DNA of 64,000 nt from Hyunsoonleella aquatilis (GTDB lineage: Bacteria > Bacteroidota > Bacteroidia > Flavobacteriales > Flavobacteriaceae). The position numbers were made by a program, and so were the translations under genes. The stretch covers positions 496,001 through 560,000 of the forward strand of contig NZ_JACNMF010000003.1 of the NCBI RefSeq assembly GCF_014270105.1, read 5' to 3'. Shown in pieces: positions 43,272 to 51,861 of the stretch (its first letter is position 1; each line of letters begins with the position of its first letter). The notes beneath the pieces are model-generated. The model was not told the DNA's origin. It saw only the letters and a program-made list of their open reading frames with translations, and searched no databases.

Positions 43272-44681
43272 TTAGGCAGTAACTTCTTCTAATAAAGTTC
43301 TCGGATCTGTCACAACACCTGATACTGCTGTAGCGGCAGCCACAAGCGGTGATGCCAACAAAGTTCTTGATCCTGGACCTTGACGCCCCTCAAAGTTTCG
43401 ATTTGATGTGGATACTGCCAATTTTCCAGCAGGCACCTTATCATCGTTCATTGCCAAACATGCAGAACAACCTGGTTCTCTTAATACAAATCCAGCAGCA
43501 TTTAGAATTTTGTCCAAACCTTCTTCCTTGATTTGATCCACAACTTTGTGAGATCCAGGTACTAACCAAGCAGTGATATTATCTGCCTTTTTGCGCCCTT
43601 CAACAATAGAACAAAATGCTCTAAAATCCTCAATTCGTCCGTTAGTACAAGATCCTAAGAATACATAGTCCACTTGCTTTCCGATCATGTCATCACCCTC
43701 TTCAAACTTCATGTAGCCTAATGACTTTTTGTAGGTAGCCACCGCACCTTGTACGTTTTCTGCCATTGGAATCGATTCGGTAACACCAATGCCCATCCCA
43801 GGGTTGGTACCATAGGTAATCATCGGTTCAATATCGGCTGCGTCATAATTGAATTCTAAATCAAATACGGCACCATCATCCGTTTTGAGCGTCTTCCAAT
43901 ATTCCATGGCCTTATCCCAATCAGCACCTTTTGGTGTATGCTTTCTACCTTTGATATATTCAAAAGTCTTTGCGTCCGGAGCTATCATACCACCACGGGC
44001 CCCCATTTCAATAGAAAGGTTGCACACTGTCATACGGCCTTCCATGGACATATTTTCAAAAACCTCACCGGCATACTCCACAAAATAGCCTGTAGCACCT
44101 GAAGTAGTTTGTTGAGAAATAATATATAATGCCACATCTTTCGGAGTGACACCAAACCCTAATTTCCCGTTGACGTTTATACGCATTTTCTTTGGCTTGG
44201 GTTGCATGATACACTGTGTAGATAGCACCATTTCAACCTCTGACGTACCGATACCAAATGCAATAGCACCAAAAGCACCATGCGTTGACGTATGCGAATC
44301 TCCACAAACAATAGTTGAACCTGGTAACGTAATCCCGTTTTCAGGGCCTACGATATGAACAATACCATTATTTCTGTGGCCTAACCCCCAGTGAGAAATA
44401 CCATATTCAGCCGCGTTATTTGCCAATGCTTCCAACTGGTTTGCAGATAAAGGATCTGCAACAGGCAAATGCTGGTTCCAAGTCGGAGTGTTATGGTCGG
44501 CAGTAGCGAAGGTACGCTCCGGATACATTACCCCAATTCCACGACTTTTTAATCCAACAAAAGCAACTGGACTCGTAACTTCATGTATAAAATGACGGTC
44601 TATAAAAAACACGTCCGGTCCATCTTCTATTTTTCTAACAACGTGAGAATCCCACACCTTGTCAAACAATGTCTTACTCAT
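43272..44681 (-). CDS. leuC: 3-isopropylmalate dehydratase large subunit
   Basis: Aconitase-family [4Fe-4S] enzyme of 469 residues isomerising 2- to 3-isopropylmalate. ATG 44681 ([15 protein letters not shown]) is the family start; the open frame to 44729 only covers 5' UTR. Iron-sulfur cysteines are in FLGSCTNGR and GCSACLAMN. Catalytic segments are [26 protein letters not shown] and [20 protein letters not shown]. First structural gene of the leu operon, after a long leader with a candidate leader peptide and pseudoknot. Confidence 0.96.
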   Translation of the reverse strand: MSKTLFDKVWDSHVVRKIEDGPDVFFIDRHFIHEVTSPVAFVGLKSRGIGVMYPERTFATADHNTPTWNQHLPVADPLSANQLEALANNAAEYGISHWGLGHRNNGIVHIVGPENGITLPGSTIVCGDSHTSTHGAFGAIAFGIGTSEVEMVLSTQCIMQPKPKKMRINVNGKLGFGVTPKDVALYIISQQTTSGATGYFVEYAGEVFENMSMEGRMTVCNLSIEMGARGGMIAPDAKTFEYIKGRKHTPKGADWDKAMEYWKTLKTDDGAVFDLEFNYDAADIEPMITYGTNPGMGIGVTESIPMAENVQGAVATYKKSLGYMKFEEGDDMIGKQVDYVFLGSCTNGRIEDFRAFCSIVEGRKKADNITAWLVPGSHKVVDQIKEEGLDKILNAAGFVLREPGCSACLAMNDDKVPAGKLAVSTSNRNFEGRQGPGSRTLLASPLVAAATAVSGVVTDPRTLLEEVTA

Positions 44682-44702
44682 AATTAATAAAGGTTTTGTG
44701 AC

Positions 44703-44758
44703 GCTATAACCAATAAAAAGTGAATACAATGTAGCCCCAAAAGTTATAGCAGGCTACA
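44703..44758 (-). promoter_or_regulatory. Pseudoknot-like structure in the leuC 5' UTR
   Basis: In transcript order: TGTAGCC, GCTATAAC, GGCTACA, GTTATAGC (plus-strand 44752-44758, 44743-44750, 44730-44736, 44703-44710). The first pairs with the third (7 bp) and the second with the fourth (8 bp), all perfect. The helices interleave, with 1, 6 and 19 nt between them. The last arm is 22 nt before the leuC ATG. They can form an H-type pseudoknot or exchange, and could gate translation. No T-run makes a standard terminator here. Confidence 0.55.
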
Positions 44759-44802
44759 AAGTTATGCTTAATTACATTTAATCGAAAGTTTAGACCGTAT
44801 TG

Positions 44803-44838
44803 TTATTTTATTTTTACAAAAAATACAAGTAAGTCCAT
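44803..44838 (-). CDS. Candidate leu operon leader peptide
   Basis: 11-residue ORF MDLLVFFVKIK in the leader of leuC, about 120 nt upstream of its start. Five of eleven residues are branched-chain (two adjacent Leu, two Val, one Ile). The position matches the leader peptides of the thr and his operons in this window. A classical terminator is not obvious after it, so the control would run through the pseudoknot region. Composition-based call. Confidence 0.45.
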   Translation of the reverse strand: MDLLVFFVKIK

Positions 44839-44908
44839 ATTAATTGAATTTAATGCAACAAAACAGAAAATTAAGTTATAATTTTCAATGCACTATCAAA
44901 GTGCTCCG

Positions 44909-45292
44909 TTATAATCTATCTTTCACAAATTCCACCTCAGTTTTGCCATGAGGCAAAGGCTTACCGTCTTGCCCAACATTTACCATTACTATATTGGAAA
45001 TAGTGATTATTGTTTCCCTTGTCATCATATTTCTCACCTCACAGCTCAAAGTAAGGGAGGCTTTACCGAATTTCACGGCTTTTATCCCAATTTCTATGAC
45101 ATCCCCTTGTTTTGCTGAAGCCTTAAAATCGATTTCGCTAATATATTTTGTAACCACCTTTTGGTTTTCTAACTGAACAATGCTGTAAAGAGCGGCTTCT
45201 TCATCAATCCATTCCAAAAGCCTCCCTCCAAAAAGGGTACCGTTTGCGTTTAAATCTTCTGGTTTAATCCATTTGCGTGTATGAAATCTCAT
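44909..45292 (-). CDS. Hotdog-fold acyl-CoA thioesterase (YciA-like)
   Basis: 127-residue hotdog thioesterase. PEDLNANGTLFGGRLLEWIDEEAAL is the YciA/BACH signature with the Asn-Gly-x-x-Phe-Gly-Gly loop and helix, followed by VTKYISEIDFKASAKQGDVIEIGIKAVKFGKASLTLSCEV. It hydrolyses acyl-CoA in the cytosol. Slightly shorter than E. coli YciA (132). 18 bp downstream of the DUF72 gene on the same strand, probably cotranscribed. Confidence 0.9.
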   Translation of the reverse strand: MRFHTRKWIKPEDLNANGTLFGGRLLEWIDEEAALYSIVQLENQKVVTKYISEIDFKASAKQGDVIEIGIKAVKFGKASLTLSCEVRNMMTRETIITISNIVMVNVGQDGKPLPHGKTEVEFVKDRL

Positions 45293-45310
45293 TTAAATAA
45301 TTTTTGAGTT

Positions 45311-46201
45311 TTAAAATAGTAAGTTTTGCGCGTCCTCTTCATTAGGAACTTTAAGTGAATAGCCTAATTCTGAATTCAGCTTTTTAATAAAATAAGCGGA
45401 TAGTAGAGGTGACTCTTTTTCAATATTTTGATGAATAAAGAAATCTATTTCCTTAATACCTTGCTCCTTCCAAATTTTTAAGCGTTCCACCCAATCGTCC
45501 AACCTCGTATAATCCGTTGCATGATTTGCACCTACGTATCGTACAAAAGCTGTAGGATTGGTCAACCGCATGTGCATTAAATCCCGTCTTCCAGCCGTAT
45601 CCACAATCACGTTAGAAATATTGTTGTCTTCTAACAATTGATACAAATCCTCTGCAATAGCTTCATCGTTATACCAATTAGTATGCCTGAACTCTACTGC
45701 TAAAGGCACTTCTTTAGGCCACCTTTCAACAAAATTCACAACTCTATCAAAATCCTTTGGTGCAAAGTTGTTGTGCATTTGAAGAAAGACCGTCCCCAAT
45801 TTCTCTTTCAAATTTGAAGCGTTGTATAAATAGTGTTCTACAACCTCATTCGTTTCGTTCAACCTTTTCCAATGACTGATTTCCTGATTCAGTTTTGGGA
45901 AAAATTTAAAACCATTGGGTGTTTTATCATACCAAGTTGAAAACTGTTCTGCTGGAAAAATGCGATAAAAGGTGGCGTTTAACTCAATAGAATTGAATTG
46001 CGAGGAATAATACCCTAATTCATCTTTAGTGCCTCTCGGATAAAACCCTTTTAAATCAGCCCTATTCCATTTTGCACATCCTACATAAATTTCAGGCACT
46101 TTATCATCCTTCACTTTGTTTAAGACTTTCTTTGTTTTTGGATGATCTTGTGGTAATGCAAAATCAATATCCTGAGGATTGTCAACGCTTCCGAATTTCA
46201 T
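45311..46201 (-). CDS. DUF72 (YecE-like) protein
   Basis: 296-residue TIM-barrel-like protein of the DUF72/YecE family. IYVGCAKWNRADLKGFYPRGTKDELGYYSSQFNSIELNATFYRIFP is the family start. FKFFPKLNQEISHWKRL, LGTVFLQMHNNFAP and VPLAVEFRHTNWYN follow. Function unknown; no signal peptide. About 40 residues of N-terminal extension precede the domain. Grouped with the thioesterase gene. Confidence 0.92.
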   Translation of the reverse strand: MKFGSVDNPQDIDFALPQDHPKTKKVLNKVKDDKVPEIYVGCAKWNRADLKGFYPRGTKDELGYYSSQFNSIELNATFYRIFPAEQFSTWYDKTPNGFKFFPKLNQEISHWKRLNETNEVVEHYLYNASNLKEKLGTVFLQMHNNFAPKDFDRVVNFVERWPKEVPLAVEFRHTNWYNDEAIAEDLYQLLEDNNISNVIVDTAGRRDLMHMRLTNPTAFVRYVGANHATDYTRLDDWVERLKIWKEQGIKEIDFFIHQNIEKESPLLSAYFIKKLNSELGYSLKVPNEEDAQNLLF

Positions 46202-46236
46202 TTTTATTCTTTTATGTAAAGATATTAATTCATAAA

Positions 46237-46263
46237 AAAAGACTCTTAAAAAAAGAGCCTTTT
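46237..46263 (-). terminator. Intrinsic terminator
   Basis: Stem AAAAGACTCTT/AAGAGCCTTTT with one internal mismatch and an A/U tract on either side. It ends the secreted-protein gene at 46285-47094 (minus). Confidence 0.7.
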
Positions 46264-46284
46264 CATTTTAGTAGGGTTCAAAGA

Positions 46285-47094
46285 TTATTTCAAAATAAAA
46301 CCTTCCTTTTTAAAACCATTATTAAATTTGATTTCGCTAAACGTATAGGTACCGTTATCGTGATACTCTCCTTTTTCGTTGGGTACAAAAGATTTTCTAA
46401 CTGTTGAAATGTGCAATCCATCCACAATCTCATATTGTAGTGTCATTTTAAGAATGGGGTCGTTAATACCCCAATCTGGTAAAGAAAAATAAAACCAATC
46501 CACCAAATGGGTTTCGGGATTGAAGTACAAAATGTACTCGTCATTTTTTTCTTTTTTGGTGATATCCGCGTCGTAGGTCAAACTCACTTTGTCATACGTA
46601 ATGCCATTGGCCTCTTCGGTGCCCAAATATTTATAGTTAGTGCCGGGATCCTGCAATTTGTACATCATGGTAAACCAATAAAAGTTCACTTTTCTCAGAA
46701 AAACCGTACCGCCCAAAGCCTTTTCATCCGTTATTGGCTTTCCATCCAAAGTTAGCATTGGCTTTCCATCTACCAAAGCCTGTTGAGCAACACCTTTTTG
46801 CTTTGGCAAAACGTTTCTTTGGTGCACGTCGTACTGCGCCCATGAATGTTCGCCATTTATAATATGACGCTCTAAAGACACATCTTTTCCTGCATCATAA
46901 TTATCATAAACATATTTGAATTGAATATCCTTTTTGCTTGCCAATTTTTGATAACCACCATTGACTTCGACCATCGCGTCTATTAAGGATTTAGATTTTT
47001 CGTCAGCATATACCTGTGCATTTATGTTTGAATGGCCTAGAAAAAGGAGTGTTATCAAACTGATAGCGAAAGAAAATTTTAAGTTGCGATTCAT
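46285..47094 (-). CDS. Secreted DUF6503-like protein
   Basis: 269-residue exported protein with signal MNRNLKFSFAISLITLLFLGHSNINAQ. The body (AMVEVNGGYQKLASKKDIQFKYVYDNYDAGKDVSLERHIINGEHSW, LYFNPETHLVDWFYFSLPDWG) looks like the LolA/outer-membrane-lipoprotein-sorting-related beta fold of DUF6503 proteins; the family name is from memory and uncertain. Likely periplasmic, function unknown. Monocistronic between a terminator and a 188-bp upstream gap. Confidence 0.65.
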   Translation of the reverse strand: MNRNLKFSFAISLITLLFLGHSNINAQVYADEKSKSLIDAMVEVNGGYQKLASKKDIQFKYVYDNYDAGKDVSLERHIINGEHSWAQYDVHQRNVLPKQKGVAQQALVDGKPMLTLDGKPITDEKALGGTVFLRKVNFYWFTMMYKLQDPGTNYKYLGTEEANGITYDKVSLTYDADITKKEKNDEYILYFNPETHLVDWFYFSLPDWGINDPILKMTLQYEIVDGLHISTVRKSFVPNEKGEYHDNGTYTFSEIKFNNGFKKEGFILK

Positions 47095-47282
47095 CGTGTT
47101 GGATTTTTTATAAAATGTTAGATTTTCGTGTTTCGTCGTTTATTTTCCAGTTGCTTACAAGTTAACCTAATTTATCCATAAAGCTTTTTAACCATTTGTT
47201 AATAACACAGTTAATAACTCCGACAACATTGTTAATACTCCAAGTTTTTATTTCGATAATTTTAAGTCCAAATCTACTTCAC

Positions 47283-47699
47283 ATGGACTCCAGACAATTC
47301 CACCTAAAAGGTATCAGACCCGAAATTTTAAGCACCACCATCTCTGAAAACATGAGTGCCGATGAGCGCTTTCAGAATATGGTACTGCGCCCAATCATCA
47401 AATTTCAAAACGATTTACTGATTGCGGTGTTTAAAAATTACATCGAAAAACACAAGTCTGTATTTTATGATCTGTCTATTGAAAAGCGGATGGATTATAT
47501 TGAAAATGCGATTCAGAAAGACATGAAACTGCGTAATTCCATGAAAGGAATGATAATAGGCTTGTTTACGATTGAAGATTACGAGATTTACATTCAAAAC
47601 TCCTCGGCATTAAATAAACGTATGATGAATATTGTAAAGCAACGCTTGATTAGTAATATTCAGTTGTTTGAAAGACCTGAATTGTTGGCGGTGGTTTAA
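47283..47699 (+). CDS. Conserved flavobacterial protein of unknown function
   Basis: 138-residue soluble protein from ATG 47283 (MDSRQFHLKGIRPEIL). The frame extends upstream to 47196 but those residues form a hydrophobic stretch without family support. The rest (NMSADERFQNMVLRPIIKFQNDLLIAVFKNYIEKHKSVFYDLSIEKRMDYIENAIQKDMKLRNSMKGMIIGLFT) is alpha-helical and recurs in Flavobacteriaceae from memory, where it is sometimes labelled glyoxalase without visible glyoxalase motifs. No function assigned. Confidence 0.65.
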   Translation: MDSRQFHLKGIRPEILSTTISENMSADERFQNMVLRPIIKFQNDLLIAVFKNYIEKHKSVFYDLSIEKRMDYIENAIQKDMKLRNSMKGMIIGLFTIEDYEIYIQNSSALNKRMMNIVKQRLISNIQLFERPELLAVV

Positions 47700-47701
47700 A
47701 T

Positions 47702-48145
47702 TTAATCGATTTTCTTTTGGTAATAATACTTTTCAAAACCTAAAGGAAAATCAGTTTCGGTTCCAACTTTTTTAAATCCATATTTCTCATAAAATTTTGG
47801 TGCTTGAAATGAAAATGTGTCCAAACTTATAAAGCGACAATTTCGCTTTTTTGCTTCTATTTCAGCTTCTTTTATAAGTTTTTCACCAATTCCTTCATTT
47901 CTGTATTCAGACTTTACGGCAAAAGTCTTTATTTCTAATGTACCCCAAATAGAACGTCCGTACAAACCACCAATTATTTCGCCTGCATTATTTCTGGCAA
48001 TAATTTCAATTGGTTTATTTACGGAATTTTCTAAATGCTTTTTTTTGTTCAAATTATACTCTACTAGCAATTCGACCACTTTCCTATAAGCCTCTTGGTT
48101 AATTTTATCTCTTGTACTTACTTTCATTTTTAAAAGAAATTGCAA
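47702..48145 (-). CDS. GNAT-family N-acetyltransferase
   Basis: 147-residue acetyltransferase. The acetyl-CoA loop (motif A) is LEIKTFAVKSEYRNEGIGEKLIKEAE (Arg/Gln-x-x-Gly-x-Gly/Ala type), followed by RFISLDTFSFQAPKFYEKYGFKKV (motif B). Acceptor unknown; the class acetylates amines of small molecules or proteins. Starts shortly after the DUF2461 gene and may be cotranscribed with it. Confidence 0.88.
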   Translation of the reverse strand: MQFLLKMKVSTRDKINQEAYRKVVELLVEYNLNKKKHLENSVNKPIEIIARNNAGEIIGGLYGRSIWGTLEIKTFAVKSEYRNEGIGEKLIKEAEIEAKKRNCRFISLDTFSFQAPKFYEKYGFKKVGTETDFPLGFEKYYYQKKID

Positions 48146-48171
48146 AAAAGTTAAGCATTGCCTTCAATCAA

Positions 48172-48855
48172 TCAATCAATCAAAGACACCCCATTCAAAT
48201 CTGTAGTTAGCACATCGCTCATATAATCAAAAAATGGGCGAATGGCTTTAAAGGACCTATCTACTTCATCTAAAAAATTATCATCCAACACTTCCTTATC
48301 AGTATACTTTTTTGTGAAGATATATTGTTTCTTCTTAATTAAGTCTATGGCTTTATGTTCTTTACTAAAACCTTTTGGTGCCGTTTTTACTTCATCCCCC
48401 ACAAAGGTATCACCCCAAACCGAATTGAATTTTTTATCCGCCAATATCTCACGAATTTCCGCATCATCCATTTCAAATTCTTTTCTGATGCGCAATAAAT
48501 CCGTTGGTGCTGGCTCCCAAAACCCTGTAGCTATAAAACTTTCGTTATTCGGCTGAATATGCAAATAATAACCGCCTCTTAAGCGTGGTTTTGTTCTGTG
48601 AAACGAACCTCCAAAATGGGTTTTATACGGCAACTTATTTTTTGAAAAACGTACATCCCGATATATTCTAAAAATCTTGAGTTTATCAATCTCATCGTGC
48701 TTGTTTAAGTTTTCAAAAATAGCGTTGTAAAACTGTTTTACTTCGGCTTCAATGGCCTTAAACTCTGGCTTGTTTTCATTAAACCAATCACGGTTATTGT
48801 TCTTTTCTAGTTTTTTGAAAAATGGGAAAACGGATTTTGGTACAGTGACGCTCAT
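48172..48855 (-). CDS. DUF2461 protein
   Basis: 227-residue protein of the DUF2461 family: FFKKLEKNNNRDWFNENKPEF, KIFRIYRDVRFSKNKLPYKTHFGGSFHRTKPRLRGGYYLHIQPNNESFIATGFWEP. Function unknown, cytosolic. The last codons are part of a (TTGA)5 tetranucleotide repeat that supplies the stop; every frame of the repeat contains TGA, so copy changes would alter only a few residues. Confidence 0.9.
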   Translation of the reverse strand: MSVTVPKSVFPFFKKLEKNNNRDWFNENKPEFKAIEAEVKQFYNAIFENLNKHDEIDKLKIFRIYRDVRFSKNKLPYKTHFGGSFHRTKPRLRGGYYLHIQPNNESFIATGFWEPAPTDLLRIRKEFEMDDAEIREILADKKFNSVWGDTFVGDEVKTAPKGFSKEHKAIDLIKKKQYIFTKKYTDKEVLDDNFLDEVDRSFKAIRPFFDYMSDVLTTDLNGVSLID

Positions 48856-48892
48856 TTTTGAATCTTAAAGTTAAATAGCTTCTAAAATACAA

Positions 48893-48919
48893 AAAGTCCC
48901 GAGTTACCCTCGAGACTTT
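48893..48919 (-). terminator. Intrinsic terminator
   Basis: Stem AAAGTC-CGAG/CTCG-GACTTT with one C-A mismatch, loop TTACC, and U-rich tail on the minus strand. It ends the gene at 48946-49512. Confidence 0.75.
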
Positions 48920-48945
48920 GTAATTATCTTAACACGAAATATGTA

Positions 48946-49512
48946 TTACATTTCCACTTGCTTTTTATTATACTTGATGGTTTTAATACTTTCAGACGTT
49001 TCATCGTAGTACTCCACCACAAAAGTATCACCTTCAAAATAGCCAATGCCGTTATAGGTTTCACCCCTTACAATATAGCTTCCAGGGGTATGCGTATTCC
49101 ACGCTTTTCCTATTTCTACAAATTCGTTTTTATCATCCGTCAAGGCTATCATAAACCCAGATTTATTTGGACTGAACTTATAATCTTTGTCTTCACTAAT
49201 AAAATAAGTTTCCTTGGTCAACACATCGTAAGCGGTATCTGCATCATTGTCAATCATAATTGTTGTCTGCACCTTTTTAGTGGCAGGCACCCTGTCTTGA
49301 TTTAACTTATGCTTATCGTCAGCATCCAATTTTACGCTTGCCGTTTCCTTGGTAACCACTTTTATTTTACCTTCTTTAGTAGTATCGCCGTCTTTATATT
49401 TGACTTCTTTTACGGTGGTTTCTTTCATAATTTCCGTTGGCTTTTCTTGAGCCATTGCTGGACCACAAATTAATATGGCCAACATGTATATATAATTTTT
49501 CATTGTTTTCAT
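48946..49512 (-). CDS. Secreted hypothetical protein
   Basis: 188-residue exported protein, signal MKTMKNYIYMLAILICGPAMAQ. The mature part is Lys/Thr/Asp-rich with a beta-rich second half (YKFSPNKSGFMIALTDDKNEFVEIGKAWNTHTPGSYIVRGETYNGIGYFEGDTFVVEYYDE). No domain recognised. It begins a run of small envelope/stress genes on the minus strand (lipoprotein, DUF1328, MscS, Dps). Confidence 0.7.
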   Translation of the reverse strand: MKTMKNYIYMLAILICGPAMAQEKPTEIMKETTVKEVKYKDGDTTKEGKIKVVTKETASVKLDADDKHKLNQDRVPATKKVQTTIMIDNDADTAYDVLTKETYFISEDKDYKFSPNKSGFMIALTDDKNEFVEIGKAWNTHTPGSYIVRGETYNGIGYFEGDTFVVEYYDETSESIKTIKYNKKQVEM

Positions 49513-49560
49513 TTCTAATGGTTAAACTTCTATTTTATCTTTAAACTGACTGACTTAATA

Positions 49561-49734
49561 TTAGTGTGTAGCGTCATCAATTTCGTCTTCAACTTCTTCA
49601 ACAGCATCGCCAACTTCATCTTTTACTTCTTCCACTGCCTCTTCAATTTTATCTTTAGGTTTCTTCTCTCTACAGCTTGTAAACGCAGTTGATACTGTGA
49701 ATAATAAGGCTAATGCTAATATGACTTTTTTCAT
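49561..49734 (-). CDS. Small acidic lipoprotein (57 residues)
   Basis: Short gene below usual size limits. MKKVILALALLFTVSTAFTSC is a full lipoprotein signal with lipobox (Cys 21). The mature 36 residues are an acidic helix (EEAVEEVKDEVGDAVEEVEDE), a 3-4 heptad-like coil. Similar tiny acidic lipoproteins occur near stress genes in flavobacteria. ATG 49734, TAA at 49561. Envelope location; function unknown. Confidence 0.75.
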   Translation of the reverse strand: MKKVILALALLFTVSTAFTSCREKKPKDKIEEAVEEVKDEVGDAVEEVEDEIDDATH

Positions 49735-49767
49735 GATTTTAATTTTTAATGGTTAATTAATGGTTTT

Positions 49768-49929
49768 CTATTTTTTCAGTAATCCTTTTAATAGTGAGAA
49801 TACAAATAGTATGATGAAAATGTAGAAACATATTTTTGCAATGTCTGCAGATGCTCCTGCAATACCACCAAAACCTAATACTCCCGCAATTAATGCAATG
49901 ATTACAAATGTTATCGTCCAGCGTAACAT
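49768..49929 (-). CDS. DUF1328 small membrane protein
   Basis: 53-residue protein [20 protein letters not shown] followed by [22 protein letters not shown], which is the two-helix DUF1328/YtjA family (typical GFxGIAxxAAxIAK motif). Inner membrane. Often found next to lipoproteins and CsbD-type stress genes. Too short for automatic ORF calling at 60 residues. Confidence 0.85.
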   Translation of the reverse strand: MLRWTITFVIIALIAGVLGFGGIAGASADIAKICFYIFIILFVFSLLKGLLKK

Positions 49930-49984
49930 AGTTTTGGTATTAAATAATTGAACTTAATGATCTATCGGAATCGATACATCTACT

Positions 49985-50893
49985 CTAGTTATTAGAGAAT
50001 TGGTTTTCCATAACGGCATCATCAAAAGATAACTTGTTGTTAAATTCCAATGTACGGATTGGGAACGGAATGTTAATCCCTGCTTTATCGTAAGCTTTTT
50101 TAATCTCAATGATAGCCTTGGTTTTGGCCTTTAACTTCTCCAGCATACTTTCGGCATCAATCCAAAACCTGCATAGATAATTAATGGAACTATCTCCAAA
50201 TTCGGTATAATAAAACTCGACATCGTCGGTACTTTCCACCTGATTGAAAGTATTGGCAATCACCTCTTTCGTCAATCGCTCTACTTCTTCCAAATCAGAT
50301 TCGTAGCCCACTCCACATTCTAAAAACACTCGCATTCGTGTGGTCAGGGAATAGTTCTTCAATGGGTTTTCAAGAATCATTTTATTAGGAATCACAACAA
50401 TATTATTGTCGGCTTCTTTTAAAACAAATTCCTTCAGATTTACATCAATTACCTCACCGGAATACCCGTTGGTTTCTACCCAATTGCCTAATTGTATACG
50501 CTTTCTAAACGAAATTACTACACCCGCAAAAGTGTTAGATAATGTACCTTGCAATGCTAAACCAATAGCTAAACCTGCAACACCAGCACCTGCTAATAAG
50601 GAGGTTAGCATTTTACTTAGGTTCATGATGCCAAGTGCCAAAAACAGTCCTGCTACCACTACCACTACTGCCGAAATTTTGGCAATAATCTTAGCGATGG
50701 ATTGCTGGGGCACTCGTTTTTCCACTAGTTTTAAAATTAGTGTTCGGGTATATCTCGCCACAAAGTAGGATGTTACCATGACCACAACGGCCAGAATTAA
50801 ATTTGGTATATTTTCTATGATGGCACTTACCCAACCTTGAAGTTTATCAATTAAATTGTTAAATGCCGTTAACATTGTATCTTTCATTTTCAT
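49985..50893 (-). CDS. Small-conductance mechanosensitive channel (MscS)
   Basis: 302-residue MscS of the short class. Three membrane helices; the pore-lining TM3 is SLLAGAGVAGLAIGLALQGTLSNTFAGVVI with the Gly/Ala packing pattern. The beta domain follows: IQLGNWVETNGYSGEVIDVNLKEFVLKEADNNIVVIPNKMILENPLKNYS. It releases solutes on hypo-osmotic shock. Close to E. coli MscS in length (286). Part of the envelope/stress run with dps, 49 bp downstream of the dps stop. Confidence 0.93.
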   Translation of the reverse strand: MKMKDTMLTAFNNLIDKLQGWVSAIIENIPNLILAVVVMVTSYFVARYTRTLILKLVEKRVPQQSIAKIIAKISAVVVVVAGLFLALGIMNLSKMLTSLLAGAGVAGLAIGLALQGTLSNTFAGVVISFRKRIQLGNWVETNGYSGEVIDVNLKEFVLKEADNNIVVIPNKMILENPLKNYSLTTRMRVFLECGVGYESDLEEVERLTKEVIANTFNQVESTDDVEFYYTEFGDSSINYLCRFWIDAESMLEKLKAKTKAIIEIKKAYDKAGINIPFPIRTLEFNNKLSFDDAVMENQFSNN

Positions 50894-50942
50894 TCGATTT
50901 TAAAGGTTAATATTGTTTTCTGAGGTTCAATCTATACAGCAA

Positions 50943-51446
50943 TTAAGCCTCAACAACAGTTTCCTTTAAACTCCCCGAAGTCTTTTTCGTCCAGGCATTT
51001 AGCATCCAACTTGTCTTTTCAAGTTCTCGTATGTATGCACCCATCAAATCGATAGTACCTTCATCAGAAATTGCTTCGGCCTTTTCGATCACTTTCCCCA
51101 TTTGCGCCAATAATAGCTTATGGTCTTTTAGGGTTTCAATCACCATATCCTCATCGGTTTTAATCGGCGCATCCTCTAAAATACTCGAGGTTTTTAAGTA
51201 ATCTTCCAACTTACTCATCGGGTGGTAACGCAATGTTAAAATACGCTCGGCAATTTCGTCGATTTTAACTTTTGCATCATTGTACATGTCCTCAAATTGC
51301 TCATGAAGATCGAAAAAATTCTTCCCGATAATGTTCCAATGTTTACTTCTTAATTTTTGATAATACACGTGGTAGTCAGCTAATAAAACATTTAATTCAA
51401 CCACCACAGGTATTAACTCTTCATCATTCATGTTTAAATAGCTCAT
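50943..51446 (-). CDS. dps: Dps-family ferritin-like DNA-binding protein
   Basis: 167-residue four-helix ferritin-like protein that forms dodecamers, stores iron and protects DNA from peroxide. VVELNVLLADYHVYYQKLRSKHWNIIGKNFFDLHEQFEDMYNDAKVKIDEIAERILTL contains the His-Trp and Asp/Glu ferroxidase ligands shared between subunits. GSLKETVVEA is the tail. The length is typical. First gene of the minus-strand envelope/stress run; the upstream 400 bp is largely repeat sequence. Confidence 0.95.
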   Translation of the reverse strand: MSYLNMNDEELIPVVVELNVLLADYHVYYQKLRSKHWNIIGKNFFDLHEQFEDMYNDAKVKIDEIAERILTLRYHPMSKLEDYLKTSSILEDAPIKTDEDMVIETLKDHKLLLAQMGKVIEKAEAISDEGTIDLMGAYIRELEKTSWMLNAWTKKTSGSLKETVVEA

Positions 51447-51861
51447 TTCTTTTGTTTTTATTAATTAAACTCACTAACAACTTATAGGAAATGGCAGTTT
51501 TGTCAAGTGCTTTAACAGGGTTTAACCATTTAGCAGATGCATTAACATAATTTTAAGTTAATAAGCCAACAAAATGTTAAAGGATTTTAAGAAAATATTT
51601 GAAGATAATTTGGGCGTTACCACTCCCGATAGCTATCGGGAGGTCGGGCTTTCACTACTCGCTCTCTCCCGATAACTATCGGGAGAGGAGCTCAAACATG
51701 CCGTTCAATCCCTAACGCGAGCAACTCCGCCGAGGTCCCACCTAGCCTCCCAAAAGAGAGGAACGCCACCCATGCCTAAAAAGTTAATCAAATAAAGGGA
51801 ATAGACTTATTTTTTATTTAGTAAGAGTTTCTCCCTTCTTAGGGAGATTAAGAGGGGCTCG
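51447..51861. other. 415-bp intergenic region between dps and truA
   Basis: Holds the dps promoter region (51447-51600, AT-rich, nothing recognised), the structured repeat above, and then two further GC-richer repeat fragments: CCCACCTAGCCTCCC...GAGAGGAACGCC (51737-51770) and TTTCTCCCTTCTTAGGGAGA near 51830-51850, related to the repeats flanking hisH. No coding frame of interest. Confidence 0.5.
51612..51720. repeat. Structured interspersed repeat with two internal palindromes
   Basis: Element bounded by GCGTTA (51614-51619) and its complement TAACGC (51713-51718). Inside are the perfect 20-bp palindrome CTCCCGATAGCTATCGGGAG (51623-51642) and an 11-bp inverted repeat CTCTCCCGATA/TATCGGGAGAG (51664-51687). 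GTCGGGCTTTC and GAGCTCAAACATGCCGTTCAATCCC are the conserved single-strand parts. From memory this type recurs in flavobacterial intergenic regions. It could fold as one RNA/DNA cruciform. Confidence 0.75.

Noticed and set aside
48164-48183. (TCAA)5 tetranucleotide repeat at the DUF2461 3' end, considered as a phase-variation tract
   Set aside because: It lies at the stop codon and TGA appears in every frame, so copy changes would alter only the last few residues.
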